A stretch of 64,000 bases of DNA from Mesorhizobium prunaredense (GCF_900156895.1 NZ_FTPD01000034.1:263994-327993), one strand, 5' to 3'; positions 1-8,926 are shown, counted from the first letter of the stretch. Program-made: numbers and translations. The notes: generated by a model not told the origin, from the letters alone.

Positions 1-849
1 GCAACACTGAACGGCAAGGGCCTGTTGTGGAAACTGGAAAAGGCGGGCGAAAGGCCATCCTTCCTGTTCGGCACCATGCACATGACCGACCCGCGCGTGA
101 CCACGCTGCCGCCCGCCGCGCAAAAGGCCTTTGACGCTGCCGACACTGTCGTCATCGAGACCACGGAGGTGCTCGATCAGCAGAAGATGATGGCGGCGTT
201 CCTGAAAGAGCCGGAGCTGATGATGTTCACCGACAGCACCACGCTGTCCTCGCTGCTGTCGCGGGACGATGCGGCGGCGGTGAACAAGGCGCTCGACGCG
301 CGCGGCATCCCGCCGGCGAGTGTCGCCAAGATGAAACCGTGGATGCTGTCGACCATGGTCGCGCTCCCGGCCTGTGAACTGGCCCGCCAGGCCGGCGGCG
401 CGCCGGTGCTCGACATCAAGCTCGCGCAGGACGCCAAAGCCTCAGGCAAGGCCGTCGATGGGTTAGAGACCGTCGCCGACCAGCTTCGCGCCATGGCCTC
501 GCTGCCGCTCGCTTTTCACATGAAGGGCCTCGTCGACACGCTGAAGCTCGGCGACAGGGTGAATGACGTCAATGAAACCATGATCGTGCTTTACCAGCGC
601 GGCGACACCGGCATGCTCTGGCCGCTGTTTCGTGCCGTCCTTCCCGGCGACGAAGACGATTCGGCAAGCTATGCCGCCTTCGAGGAAATCATGATCACCA
701 GCCGCAACAAGATGATGATCGACCATGCCAGGCCGATCCTCGCCAAGGGCAACGTGTTCATGGCGGTCGGCGCCCTGCACCTCCCTGGCGCGGAGGGCCT
801 GGTCGAGGATTTCCGCAAGGCCGGTTACACTGTCACTGCCGTCGACTGA
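1..849 (+). CDS. TraB/GumN family protein (5' end outside window)
   Basis: The reading frame is open from base 1 and continues upstream of the window, so the N-terminus is missing; the TTG at 25 is unlikely to be the real start. The visible protein opens with GLLWKLE and PSFLFGTMHMTD, the GTxH-type motif at the start of TraB/GumN domains, and ends with FMAVGALHLPG, the matching C-terminal GALHLxG motif. The family has a TIKI-like fold and is suspected to be a metal-dependent protease or peptide-processing protein, but its role in rhizobia is not established. Conserved motifs at both ends suggest most of the domain is present. Confidence 0.85.
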   Translation, partial: ATLNGKGLLWKLEKAGERPSFLFGTMHMTDPRVTTLPPAAQKAFDAADTVVIETTEVLDQQKMMAAFLKEPELMMFTDSTTLSSLLSRDDAAAVNKALDARGIPPASVAKMKPWMLSTMVALPACELARQAGGAPVLDIKLAQDAKASGKAVDGLETVADQLRAMASLPLAFHMKGLVDTLKLGDRVNDVNETMIVLYQRGDTGMLWPLFRAVLPGDEDDSASYAAFEEIMITSRNKMMIDHARPILAKGNVFMAVGALHLPGAEGLVEDFRKAGYTVTAVD

Positions 850-1063
850 GTTGCACGGTCGAGTTGCAGACCCGGCAGACGTCATTCCGGGCGATGCCTT
901 CACGAATCACGGAAGGCTTGTCATAGTACAGAGAGGTTGAAAGGCTCGTTTTGGCTCGATCGCTGCGAAATTTGCGAAGAAAGTGCATGCGGTCCAACGA
1001 TTCAAGGCGAAGATTGCCCTGTTTTCGGCGTTTTCGATTCCTAGCGTGAAACCTGTTCAACGA

Positions 1064-1092
1064 TTGCGCGTTGATGTGTGTTGATTGATACT
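1064..1092 (+). promoter_or_regulatory. candidate sigma-70 promoter for the Pro/Ala-rich gene
   Basis: TTGCGC (1064-1069), a 17-base spacer and GATACT (1087-1092) resemble rhizobial housekeeping -35/-10 boxes. They lie 24 bases before the ATG at 1117, with a strong GGAGGA ribosome site at 1104-1109. Seen by eye only. The rest of the 850-1116 gap shows no other feature. Confidence 0.3.
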
Positions 1093-1116
1093 TTTCATCC
1101 CACGGAGGACACTTTT

Positions 1117-1476
1117 ATGGCGAATCCAAACGACCCGTACACCACTCCGACCCCCCCTCCCAAGTCGGGTGGCGGCAGCACCGGCTGGCTGATTGCCCTG
1201 GTCGTCGTTATCCTGGCCATTGTCGCTTACTATATTTTTGGAACAAGCGGTGAGGCGCCAGAGCCTGGTGAACCGCCGGCTGCAACCACGCCGGCCCCGG
1301 CGCCAGCGCCCGCGGAACCGACGCCTGCTCCGGCAGAGCCTGCGCCAGCCCCGGCACCTGCAGAGCCTGCGCCAGCTCCGGCACCCGCAGAGCCTGCTCC
1401 GGCGCCTGCCCCAGCACCTGCTCCGGCGCCTGCAGAGCCAGCGCCTGCCCCGGCGCCCGCACCAGCCCCGCAGTGA
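1117..1476 (+). CDS. membrane-anchored Pro/Ala-rich repeat protein
   Basis: A 119-residue protein of unknown function. Start ATG 1117 is chosen over an upstream TTG because GGAGGA sits 7 bases before it. Order: a short polar Pro/Thr N-terminus, one hydrophobic segment at about residues 24-43 (GWLIALVVVILAIVAYYIFG), then a tail of about 70 residues made almost only of PAPAPAE-type repeats. It is probably a single-pass inner-membrane protein with a stiff extended periplasmic tail, which could span the periplasm or cell wall, though this is inference. The repeats are DNA-level tandem repeats (gccccggcgcc units), so length may vary between strains. A perfect terminator follows 22 bases after the stop, so it is probably monocistronic. 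Confidence 0.7.
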   Translation: MANPNDPYTTPTPPPKSGGGSTGWLIALVVVILAIVAYYIFGTSGEAPEPGEPPAATTPAPAPAPAEPTPAPAEPAPAPAPAEPAPAPAPAEPAPAPAPAPAPAPAEPAPAPAPAPAPQ

Positions 1477-1498
1477 TCGGCTGCTGACTCCAAATACG

Positions 1499-1532
1499 AA
1501 CGGCCCGCTGAAAAGCGGGCCGTTTTGCTTTG
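1499..1532 (+). terminator. rho-independent terminator
   Basis: Perfect 11-bp stem (aacggcccgct / agcgggccgtt) with a GAAA loop, followed by ttttgcttt. It terminates the plus-strand gene ending at 1476. It also lies 37 bases beyond the lpdA stop on the minus strand, where the trailing T-run is weaker, so it may serve both directions. Confidence 0.85.
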
Positions 1533-1568
1533 AGCCGTCAGATGGCTGCCGGAGTTCCTTGGGAAGGC

Positions 1569-2975
1569 CTACATGTGAATCGGCTTGAAGAAGGTCGCCA
1601 GTGCCGCTTCCTTCACCGCTTCCGACATCGTCGGATGGGCGTGGCAGGTGCGGGCAAGATCTTCCGACGAGCCGCCGAACTCCATCAGCACCGCCGCCTC
1701 GTGGATCATCTCGCCGGCGCCGAAGCCGACAATATGGACGCCGAGCACGCGGTCGCTCTGCTTGTCCGCCAGGATCTTGACGAAGCCGTCGGTGTGCAGC
1801 ATGGCGCGCGCCCGGCCATTGGCGCTGAACGGAAACTTGCCGGCCTTGTAGTCGATGCCGGCCGCCTTCAGCTCTTCCTCCGTTTTGCCGACCGAAGCGA
1901 TTTCCGGACTGGTGTAGACGACGTTCGGAATCACCTCGTAATTCACATGGCCGGCCTGGCCAGCAATGATCTCGGCCACCGCCACCCCCTCGTCCTCGGC
2001 CTTGTGGGCGAGCATCGGCCCGGCGATGACGTCGCCGATGGCGTAGATACCGGGGACATTGGTCTTGAGATGGCCGTCGGTCTTGACGCGGCCGCGCTCG
2101 TCGACTTCGACCCCGGCCTCCTTCAGCCCGAGATTGTCCGAATAGGCTCGGCGTCCGGTCGCGATCAGCACCGCTTCCGCCTCGATGGTCTCGACCGCGC
2201 CGCCCTTGACCGGCTCGAAGGTGACGGTGGCGCCCTTCTTGACCTTGGCGACACCGGTCACCTTGGCGCCGAGCCTGAATTCGATGCCTTGCTTGGACAG
2301 CATGCGCTGGAACTGTTTGGCGACCTCGCCGTCCATGCCGCCGAGAATGGTGTCGAGGAACTCGACGACGGTCACCTTGGCGCCGAGCCGCGCCCATACC
2401 GAGCCGAGCTCCAGCCCGATGACGCCGCCGCCGACCACCACCAGGTGGCCCGGCACCTTGCCCAGCGACAACGCGCCGGTCGACGACATGATTACCTTCT
2501 CGTCGATGTCGACCTTGACGCCCGGAATGCCGGCGACGTCGGAGCCGGTGGCGATGACGATGTTCCTGGTCTCGATCTCCTCGACCTTGCCGTCCTCGCC
2601 GGTCACCGACACGTTTCCGGCGGACAGGACCTTGCCGGTGCCGCGAAAGCTGTCGATCTTGTTCTTCTTGAACAGGAAGGCGACGCCGTTGACGTTGGAC
2701 GCCACCGTCGCGTCCTTGTGCGCCATCATCTTCTCCAGATTGAGCTTCGGCGCGCCGATTTCGACGCCCAGCGTGTCGAAGGAATGACCGGCCTCGGCGA
2801 ATATCTCGGAGGCATGGAGGAGCGCCTTGGACGGGATGCAGCCGATATTGAGGCAGGTGCCGCCGAAGGTCGCGTTCTTCTCGACCACCGCCGTCTTCAG
2901 GCCGAGCTGTGCCGCCTTGATGGCGCAGACATAGCCGCCTGGTCCCGATCCGATGATAACGACGTCATAAGCCAT
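1569..2975 (-). CDS. lpdA: dihydrolipoyl dehydrogenase (E3)
   Basis: E3 of the 2-oxoglutarate dehydrogenase complex: a FAD flavoprotein that reoxidises dihydrolipoyl groups and reduces NAD+. The 468-residue length is normal. Visible are the FAD-binding GSGPGGYVCA near residue 11, the redox disulfide in GGTCLNIGCIPSK, the NAD-binding GGGVIGLELGSVW, the second FAD motif YAIGDVIAGPMLAH and the C-terminal catalytic HAHPTMSE. The start ATG 2975 begins MAYDVVIIG; a longer open frame upstream has no family sequence. It is the last gene of the mdh-suc operon, separated from the SDR gene by about 140 bases holding a hairpin, so its expression may partly differ from the upstream genes. Confidence 0.97.
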   Translation of the reverse strand: MAYDVVIIGSGPGGYVCAIKAAQLGLKTAVVEKNATFGGTCLNIGCIPSKALLHASEIFAEAGHSFDTLGVEIGAPKLNLEKMMAHKDATVASNVNGVAFLFKKNKIDSFRGTGKVLSAGNVSVTGEDGKVEEIETRNIVIATGSDVAGIPGVKVDIDEKVIMSSTGALSLGKVPGHLVVVGGGVIGLELGSVWARLGAKVTVVEFLDTILGGMDGEVAKQFQRMLSKQGIEFRLGAKVTGVAKVKKGATVTFEPVKGGAVETIEAEAVLIATGRRAYSDNLGLKEAGVEVDERGRVKTDGHLKTNVPGIYAIGDVIAGPMLAHKAEDEGVAVAEIIAGQAGHVNYEVIPNVVYTSPEIASVGKTEEELKAAGIDYKAGKFPFSANGRARAMLHTDGFVKILADKQSDRVLGVHIVGFGAGEMIHEAAVLMEFGGSSEDLARTCHAHPTMSEAVKEAALATFFKPIHM

Positions 2976-3078
2976 GATTTGTCCTTCTGGTCTGGCACTC
3001 AGCCTTGGCTGGCATTTGAGCATTTTGCAGCCAAGTGGAACCACTTGGCGTCGCAGAAATGCGACTAAAACAAATAGA

Positions 3079-3120
3079 TAGAGCGGGATGCCTAGTTCAA
3101 TTTGAACGCATCCCGCTCTA
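3079..3120. repeat. long palindrome overlapping the SDR stop codon
   Basis: A 13-base inverted repeat (tagagcgggatgc at 3079-3091, gcatcccgctcta at 3108-3120) encloses a second inverted repeat (gttcaa/ttgaac), giving an almost continuous hairpin. The TAG stop of the minus-strand SDR gene (3118-3120) is part of the stem. There is no T-run, so it looks like a mobile palindromic repeat that could slow or stabilise the transcript before lpdA rather than a classic terminator. Confidence 0.6.
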
Positions 3121-3873
3121 GCGGCCGCCGCCCACTTCCAAATTCGCGCCTGTCGTATAGGACGCCCCGTCCGACAGGAGCCAGAGAATTGCCGCGGCGA
3201 CCTCTTCGGTGGTCCCAGCCCTTTGCATCGGCACGCCGTGACGCATCCTCTCGACGCGATCCGGCTGTCCGCCGGAGGCATGAATTTCGGTATCGACAAT
3301 CCCTGGACTGACCGCGTTGACGCGAATGCCTTCGCCGGCCACCTCGCGCGCCAGGCCAATATTGAAGGAATCGATCGCGCCCTTCGAGGCAGCGTAGTCG
3401 ACATATTCGCCCGGCCCGCCAATTCTCGCTGCAATCGAGGAGACATTCACGATGGCGCCGCCCTTGCCGCCATGGCTGGTCGACATGCGCTTCACCGCTT
3501 CGCGGGCACACAGCATGGAGCCAATGACGTTGATGCGCATCATGCGCTCCAGCCTTGCCCCGCTCATTTCGTCGACACGCGCCCTCTGGTCGACCACGCC
3601 AGCATTGTTGACGAGTGCATCGAGCGGCCCGAAGGCGCGATCGATCCTCTCGAACATCGCCTGAATATCGGCCTCGCTGCCGACGTCGCCCTTGATGGCC
3701 AGCGCTTCGCCGCCATCCTGCTCGATCGCCTCGACAAGCGCTGCGGCAGCAGCCTCGTTCGAGGCATAGTTGATCGCGACACGGTATCCGGCCTTGGCGG
3801 CAAGTTTAGATGTGGCGGCGCCGATGCCGCGACCGCCGCCGGTCACCAGCAGCACTTTTTTGGGCGCGCTCAT
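3118..3873 (-). CDS. SDR family NAD(P)-dependent oxidoreductase
   Basis: A 251-residue classical short-chain dehydrogenase/reductase. It shows the cofactor motif TGGGRGIGAA near residue 13, DALVNNAGV, the catalytic Ser in NVSSIAA, and the YxxxK pair in YDYAASKGAI-type context (VDYAASKGA), followed by RVNAVSPG. Asn-Tyr after the second strand (INYASN) suggests NADP preference, but this is weak. The substrate cannot be told; sequences of this type are often annotated as 3-oxoacyl-ACP reductase or glucose dehydrogenase. Its ATG overlaps the stop of the upstream secreted-protein gene by four bases (ATGA), which indicates translational coupling. Both genes sit between sucB and lpdA. Confidence 0.9.
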   Translation of the reverse strand: MSAPKKVLLVTGGGRGIGAATSKLAAKAGYRVAINYASNEAAAAALVEAIEQDGGEALAIKGDVGSEADIQAMFERIDRAFGPLDALVNNAGVVDQRARVDEMSGARLERMMRINVIGSMLCAREAVKRMSTSHGGKGGAIVNVSSIAARIGGPGEYVDYAASKGAIDSFNIGLAREVAGEGIRVNAVSPGIVDTEIHASGGQPDRVERMRHGVPMQRAGTTEEVAAAILWLLSDGASYTTGANLEVGGGR

Positions 3874-4382
3874 TCCTGACAGCCCTTCAACGAAAAAACG
3901 TCCCACGGCAGTTTTGAAAACCCGTTGGCGCCATAGGCGGCCGACATCTGTAGCGACGGTCCGAGGTCGGGAAAGATCAGGGTCTTCGGCGCGTCGACGC
4001 CTTCGGCCGGCAGCAGGGCGATGTTGCCCTTGTCGTCAGCACTGTAGACGACCCCTTCCCATAGCGTGCAGGCGGCGAGCTCGTCGCCGGTGACATCGCC
4101 TGTCGGGCATTTGTACATCAGCGAACCATGCGGCCGCGCCACGCCTTGCGTCCACATGACGATGCCGTCGAGCACGACGCCGTTGTCGAGCACCATCTTG
4201 AAGGTGTTGGTGACGACAGCCGATCCCCCCGTCGGCCTGAAATCAATCTCGGCCGCACTTTCGGCATCGCCATAGACGGCGAGCTCGAGCGGGCATGCGG
4301 CAAAGGCTGCCGATCCCGTCTGCGCAACGCCGGCCGCGCACAGCGTGAAAAACATTCCGGAGTGCAAACGAGAGGAACTCAT
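3870..4382 (-). CDS. secreted hypothetical protein between sucB and SDR
   Basis: No family recognised. Starting at ATG 4382 gives 170 residues with a plausible signal peptide (MSSSRLHSGMFFTL... cleaved near AAFA-AC). In-frame alternatives are ATG 4400 and GTG 4412, none with a clear ribosome site. The mature part has three or four Cys (AACPLEL, YKCPTGD, AACTLWEG, KGCQE) that could form disulfides, consistent with the periplasm. The stop overlaps the SDR start by four bases, and sucB ends about 40 bases upstream, so it is cotranscribed with the 2-oxoglutarate dehydrogenase genes. Function unknown. Confidence 0.7.
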   Translation of the reverse strand: MSSSRLHSGMFFTLCAAGVAQTGSAAFAACPLELAVYGDAESAAEIDFRPTGGSAVVTNTFKMVLDNGVVLDGIVMWTQGVARPHGSLMYKCPTGDVTGDELAACTLWEGVVYSADDKGNIALLPAEGVDAPKTLIFPDLGPSLQMSAAYGANGFSKLPWDVFSLKGCQE

Positions 4383-4423
4383 TCGGTGGCGCAGATCCAT
4401 TCTCCGGCTCACCTCGACCGGGC

Positions 4424-5731
4424 CTAGAGATCGAGCACCAGCCGTTCCGGATCCTCCAGGCTTTCCTTGACCCGCACCAGGAAGGTCACCGCTTCCTTGC
4501 CGTCAACGATGCGGTGATCGTAGGAGAGCGCCAGATACATCATCGGCCGGATCACGATCTGGCCGCCGACCACCACCGGCCGCTCCTGGATCTTGTGCAT
4601 GCCCAGGATGCCCGACTGCGGCGCGTTGAGGATCGGCGTCGACATCAGCGAACCGTAAACGCCGCCGTTGGAAATCGTAAACGTGCCTCCTTGCATATCC
4701 GCCACGGAAAGCTTGCCGTCACGCGCGGCGACGCCCAGCCGGCCGATCTCCTTCTCGATCTCGGCTATTCCCATCTGGTCGGCATCGCGCACCACCGGCA
4801 CGACGAGGCCTTTTTCGGTGCCGACGGCGACGCCGATATGGGCGTAGTTCTTGAAGATGATGTCTGTGCCGTCGATCTCGGCATTGACGGAAGGGATTTC
4901 CTTCAACGCATGGGTGACGGCCTTGGTGAAGAAGCCCATGAAGCCCAGCTTCACGCCGTGCTTCTTCTCGAACACGTCTTTGTATTTGGTCCTGAGCGCC
5001 ATCACCGCGCTCATATCCACCTCGTTGAAGGTAGTCAGCATGGCGGCGGTCGACTGCGCTTCCTTGAGGCGGCGCGCGATCGTCTGCCGCAGCTTGGTCA
5101 TGCGCACCCGCTCTTCGCGCGACGCGTCGTCGGCCGGGGACGGCGCACGGGCGGCGACCGGCGCGGGGGCCTTTGGCGTCTCGGACGGCTGCGACGGAGC
5201 GCCCCTGGCGATCGCGTCGAGCACGTCGCCCTTGAGCACCTGGCCGCGCTTGCCGGAGCCCGAGACCTGATCGACCGCGAGATTGCTCTCGGCCAGCAGC
5301 TTCGCCGCCGCTGGCGCCGGCGGCATCGCGCGCGCCTCGATCGGCCCGGCATCGCCGGCGATCTTGGCGGTCTCGGCCGCGGCTTGCTTGACGGTGGATG
5401 CGGCAGTCGGCGCCGAGGCCTGCGATACCGCGTCCTGCTTCGGTTCGGACGTTGACGCCTTCGCGGGTTCGGGTGCTGCCGCTTTTGCCCCGTTGCCCGC
5501 CGAAATCATGCCGAGCAAAGCGCCGACTTCGACCGTCTCGCCTTCCTTGACGGCGATCTCGCTGAGCGTCCCTGCGGCCGCGGCCGGCACTTCGACCGTT
5601 ACCTTGTCGGTTTCGAGCTCGACCAGCGGCTCATCGGTGGCGATCGCATCGCCCACCTTCTTGAACCATTTGCCGATGGTCGCCTCGGTGACGGATTCGC
5701 CAAGAGTGGGGACGCGGATTTCGGTAGCCAT
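4424..5731 (-). CDS. sucB: 2-oxoglutarate dehydrogenase E2, dihydrolipoyllysine succinyltransferase
   Basis: E2 core of the 2-oxoglutarate dehydrogenase complex; transfers succinyl groups from lipoyl-lysine to CoA. The 435 residues contain an N-terminal lipoyl domain with the lipoylated Lys in ELETDKVTVEVPA (about residue 43), an Ala/Pro/Lys-rich linker, a peripheral-subunit-binding domain (PAAAKLLAESNL ... GSGKRGQVLKGDV, about 140-175), a second Ala/Pro linker, and the catalytic acetyltransferase domain ending with the active-site LSYDHRIVDGKEA. Start ATG 5731 (MATEIRVPTLGESV) is standard. It follows sucA by 50 bases in the same operon. Confidence 0.97.
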   Translation of the reverse strand: MATEIRVPTLGESVTEATIGKWFKKVGDAIATDEPLVELETDKVTVEVPAAAAGTLSEIAVKEGETVEVGALLGMISAGNGAKAAAPEPAKASTSEPKQDAVSQASAPTAASTVKQAAAETAKIAGDAGPIEARAMPPAPAAAKLLAESNLAVDQVSGSGKRGQVLKGDVLDAIARGAPSQPSETPKAPAPVAARAPSPADDASREERVRMTKLRQTIARRLKEAQSTAAMLTTFNEVDMSAVMALRTKYKDVFEKKHGVKLGFMGFFTKAVTHALKEIPSVNAEIDGTDIIFKNYAHIGVAVGTEKGLVVPVVRDADQMGIAEIEKEIGRLGVAARDGKLSVADMQGGTFTISNGGVYGSLMSTPILNAPQSGILGMHKIQERPVVVGGQIVIRPMMYLALSYDHRIVDGKEAVTFLVRVKESLEDPERLVLDL

Positions 5732-5781
5732 TGTGCCTGTCCGTTTTTCTGTCGGTTCTGTTCTATTCGCCGAACTCTGTC

Positions 5782-8766
5782 CTATTCACCGAGCGCGTCT
5801 TCGAGCAAGGCGGCAAGCTGGGCGAGATGCTTCGACATCAACCCGGTCGCCGGCGACGCCGCGGCCGGCCGGCCGGTATAGCGCACCCGCTGGTGCTTGG
5901 CGTCGATATGCGCCAGCACCCATTCCAAATACGGATCGATGAACGACCAGGCGCCCATATTCTTGGGCTCCTCCTGGCACCACACCATCTCGGCGTTGCG
6001 GAAGCGTGACAGTTCGGTGATCAGCGCCTTGGCCGGGAACGGATAGAGCTGTTCGACGCGCAGCAGGTAGATGTCGTTGATGCCGCGCTTCTCGCGCTCC
6101 TCGTAGAGGTCGTAATAGACCTTGCCCGAGCAGAGCACGACGCGGCGGATCCTCGAATCCTTGGTGAGCTTGATCGCCTGGCCGGGGAGCTGCTGGGCAT
6201 CGTCCCACAACAGCCGGTGGAACGCGCTTTCGCCCGACATCTCCGGCAGCGTCGACACCGCCCGCTTGTGGCGCAGCAGCGACTTCGGCGTCATCAGGAT
6301 CAGCGGCTTGCGGAAATCCCGCTTCAACTGCCGGCGCAGGATGTGGAAGTAGTTGGCCGGCGTCGTGCAGTAGGCCACCTGCATGTTGTCTTCGGCGCAA
6401 AGCTGCAGGAAGCGCTCGAGCCTGGCCGACGAATGTTCCGGCCCCTGGCCTTCATAGCCATGCGGCAACAGGCAGACGAGGCCCGACATTCTGAGCCACT
6501 TGCGCTCGCCCGACGAGATGAACTGGTCGAACACCACCTGGGCGCCGTTGGCGAAATCGCCGAACTGCGCTTCCCACAGCGTCAGCGCCTTCGGCTCGGC
6601 CAGGCTGTAGCCATATTCGAAGCCGAGCACGGCCTCTTCCGACAGCATCGAGTTGATGACCTCGAATCCGGCCTGTGCCGCCGACAGATTGTTGAGCGGG
6701 ATGTAGCGTGTCTCGTCGCGCTGATCGTAGAGCACGGAATGGCGTTGCGAGAACGTGCCGCGCTCCGAATCCTGGCCAGACAGCCGGACTGGATTGCCGT
6801 CGAGCAGGATGGCGCCGAAAGCCAGCGCCTCGGCCGTCGACCAGTCGATGCCTTCGCCCGACTCGATCGCCTGGCGGCGGTTTTCGAGAAACCGCATGAT
6901 CGTCTTGTGGGCAGCAAACTCCTTCGGCACCTCGGTCAGCTTCTTGCCGATCTCCTTCAGCGTCTTGACCGGCACGGCGGTCTTGCCGCGCCGCTGTTCG
7001 TCCTGGTTGTCGGCTGTGCGCAGGCCCGACCAGGCGCCATCCAGCCAGTCGGCCTTGTTGGGCTTGTAGTGCTGGCCGACCTCGAATTCCTGCTCGAGAT
7101 GTGCCCGCCAGTCGGCCTTCATCTTGTCGAATTCGGCCTGGCTGAGGTGGCCCTCGGCGATCAGCCGGTCGGCATAGATCTGCACCGTCGTCTTGTGGCG
7201 GCGGATGTTGCTGTACATGATCGGCTGGGTGAACGCCGGCTCGTCGCCCTCATTGTGGCCGAAGCGGCGGTAGCAGAACATGTCGACTACGACAGGCTTG
7301 TGGAACTTCATGCGGAATTCGATCGCCACCTTGGTGGCATGGACCACGGCTTCCGGATCGTCGCCATTGACGTGGAAGATCGGCGCCTCGATCATCTTGG
7401 CGACATCCGACGGATAAGGCGACGAGCGCGAGAAGCGCGGGTTGGTGGTGAAGCCGATCTGGTTGTTGATGATGACGTGCAGCGTGCCGGCGACGCGGTG
7501 GCCGCGCAGGCCCGATAAGCCGAGGATTTCGGCAATCACGCCCTGGCCGGCAAAGGCGGCGTCGCCATGCAGGAGCAGCGGCAGCACCTTGGCGCGCTCT
7601 TCCAGCGGCACGATCTCCTCGCGACTGCGGCCGAACAGAGAGTCCTGCTTGGCGCGCGCCTTGCCCATCACCACCGGATCGACGATTTCCAGATGCGAGG
7701 GATTGGCGGTCAGCGACAGGTGCACCTTGTTGCCGTCGAACTCGCGGTCCGACGAAGCACCGAGATGGTACTTCACGTCGCCCGAGCCCTCGACCTCGTC
7801 GGGAGCGGCCGAGCCGCCCTTGAACTCGTGGAAGATGGCGCGATGCGGCTTGGCCATCACCTGGGAGAGCACGTTCAGCCGGCCGCGATGCGCCATGCCG
7901 AGCACGATCTCCTTCATGCCGAGTTGACCGCCGCGCTTGACGATCTGCTCGAGCGCCGGGATCAGCGCCTCGGCGCCGTCGAGGCCGAAGCGCTTGGTGC
8001 CCTTGTACTTGACGTCGATGAACTGCTCGAAGCCTTCGGCCTCGACCAGCTTCTGCAGGATCGCCTTCTTGCCGGCGGCGGTGAAGGAGATCTCCTTGTC
8101 GGTGCCCTCGATGCGCGCCTGGATCCAGGCCTTCTCCTCGGGATCGGAAATATGCATGAACTCGACGCCGAGCGTCGAGCAATAGGTGCGGGTCAGGATG
8201 TCGAGCATCTGCCGGATGGTGCCGAATTCGAGCCCGAGCACATTGTCGAGGAAGATCGGGCGGTCGTAGTCGGCGGCGGTGAAGCCGTAATTTTCCGGCG
8301 ACAGCTCGTTGTAATCCTCGAGCTTGGCGATGCCGAGCGGGTCGAGATTGGCGTGCAAATGGCCACGCATGCGGTAGGCGCGGATCATCATGATGGCGCG
8401 CACGGAATCACGCGTCGCCTGATGCACGTCGGCATCGGACAGGGTGACGCCGTTCATCACCGCCTTGTGCTGGACCTTCTTCTCGATGTGCTTCTCGACG
8501 ATGCCCCAATCGCCGTCGAGCGCCGAGACCAGTTCGCCATTGGCCTGCAGCGGCCACGAGGGCTTGGCCCATGAGGCTCCCTTGGCATTCTTGCGGACAT
8601 CGCCGGCGTCGTCCTTCAGCGCCGCGAAGAAATCCTGCCATTCGGGGTCGACCGAAGCGGGATCGTCCTCATAGGCGGCGTAGAGCGCGTCGATATAGTC
8701 GGCATTGCCGCCATAGAGGAAAGAGGTAAGCGAAAACTGGTCGTTGGCCTGATCTTGTCTTGCCAT
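5782..8766 (-). CDS. sucA: 2-oxoglutarate dehydrogenase E1 component
   Basis: Thiamine-diphosphate-dependent decarboxylase of the 2-oxoglutarate dehydrogenase complex, 994 residues, the usual length for rhizobial SucA. It begins with the short E2-binding-like segment (FSLTSFLYGGNADYIDALYAAY) and has the E1 signatures MAHRGRLNVL (about 286), HGDAAFAGQGV (about 398), the thiamine-diphosphate region YRRFGHNEGDEP (about 500) and LPHGYEGQGPEHSSAR (about 770). ATG 8766 (MARQDQANDQ) is chosen as the conserved start. The preceding 160-base gap to sucD is filled by an inverted minisatellite, which may affect the relative output of sucD and sucA. Confidence 0.97.
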   Translation of the reverse strand: MARQDQANDQFSLTSFLYGGNADYIDALYAAYEDDPASVDPEWQDFFAALKDDAGDVRKNAKGASWAKPSWPLQANGELVSALDGDWGIVEKHIEKKVQHKAVMNGVTLSDADVHQATRDSVRAIMMIRAYRMRGHLHANLDPLGIAKLEDYNELSPENYGFTAADYDRPIFLDNVLGLEFGTIRQMLDILTRTYCSTLGVEFMHISDPEEKAWIQARIEGTDKEISFTAAGKKAILQKLVEAEGFEQFIDVKYKGTKRFGLDGAEALIPALEQIVKRGGQLGMKEIVLGMAHRGRLNVLSQVMAKPHRAIFHEFKGGSAAPDEVEGSGDVKYHLGASSDREFDGNKVHLSLTANPSHLEIVDPVVMGKARAKQDSLFGRSREEIVPLEERAKVLPLLLHGDAAFAGQGVIAEILGLSGLRGHRVAGTLHVIINNQIGFTTNPRFSRSSPYPSDVAKMIEAPIFHVNGDDPEAVVHATKVAIEFRMKFHKPVVVDMFCYRRFGHNEGDEPAFTQPIMYSNIRRHKTTVQIYADRLIAEGHLSQAEFDKMKADWRAHLEQEFEVGQHYKPNKADWLDGAWSGLRTADNQDEQRRGKTAVPVKTLKEIGKKLTEVPKEFAAHKTIMRFLENRRQAIESGEGIDWSTAEALAFGAILLDGNPVRLSGQDSERGTFSQRHSVLYDQRDETRYIPLNNLSAAQAGFEVINSMLSEEAVLGFEYGYSLAEPKALTLWEAQFGDFANGAQVVFDQFISSGERKWLRMSGLVCLLPHGYEGQGPEHSSARLERFLQLCAEDNMQVAYCTTPANYFHILRRQLKRDFRKPLILMTPKSLLRHKRAVSTLPEMSGESAFHRLLWDDAQQLPGQAIKLTKDSRIRRVVLCSGKVYYDLYEEREKRGINDIYLLRVEQLYPFPAKALITELSRFRNAEMVWCQEEPKNMGAWSFIDPYLEWVLAHIDAKHQRVRYTGRPAAASPATGLMSKHLAQLAALLEDALGE

Positions 8767-8803
8767 TTTTTTCAGCGGAGGCTGCGCTCCGTCTCCTGTT
8801 TTT

Positions 8804-8926
8804 GGGAGGGGAGTAGGGCAGTAAGGGAGTAGGGCAGTAGGGAAAAGTAGGCACTTGCCGTCGTTCGTCCCGTTCTTCCTATTCCCCTACTCCCATACTG
8901 CCTTACTGCCTTACTCCCCTACTCCC
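8804..8926. repeat. inverted minisatellite between sucD and sucA
   Basis: 8804-8850 reads as repeats of gggagtagggcagta, and 8871-8926 is the same unit on the other strand (tactgccttactcccctac), with about 20 bases of unique sequence between. The two arms could pair into a long imperfect hairpin. The array starts immediately after the sucD stop codon (8927-8929). A related array lies at 31258-31305. Confidence 0.8.

Noticed and set aside
1530..3068. A 512-codon plus-strand frame across lpdA
   Set aside because: Antisense shadow of lpdA; composition is the Arg/Asp/His-rich type typical of such shadows.
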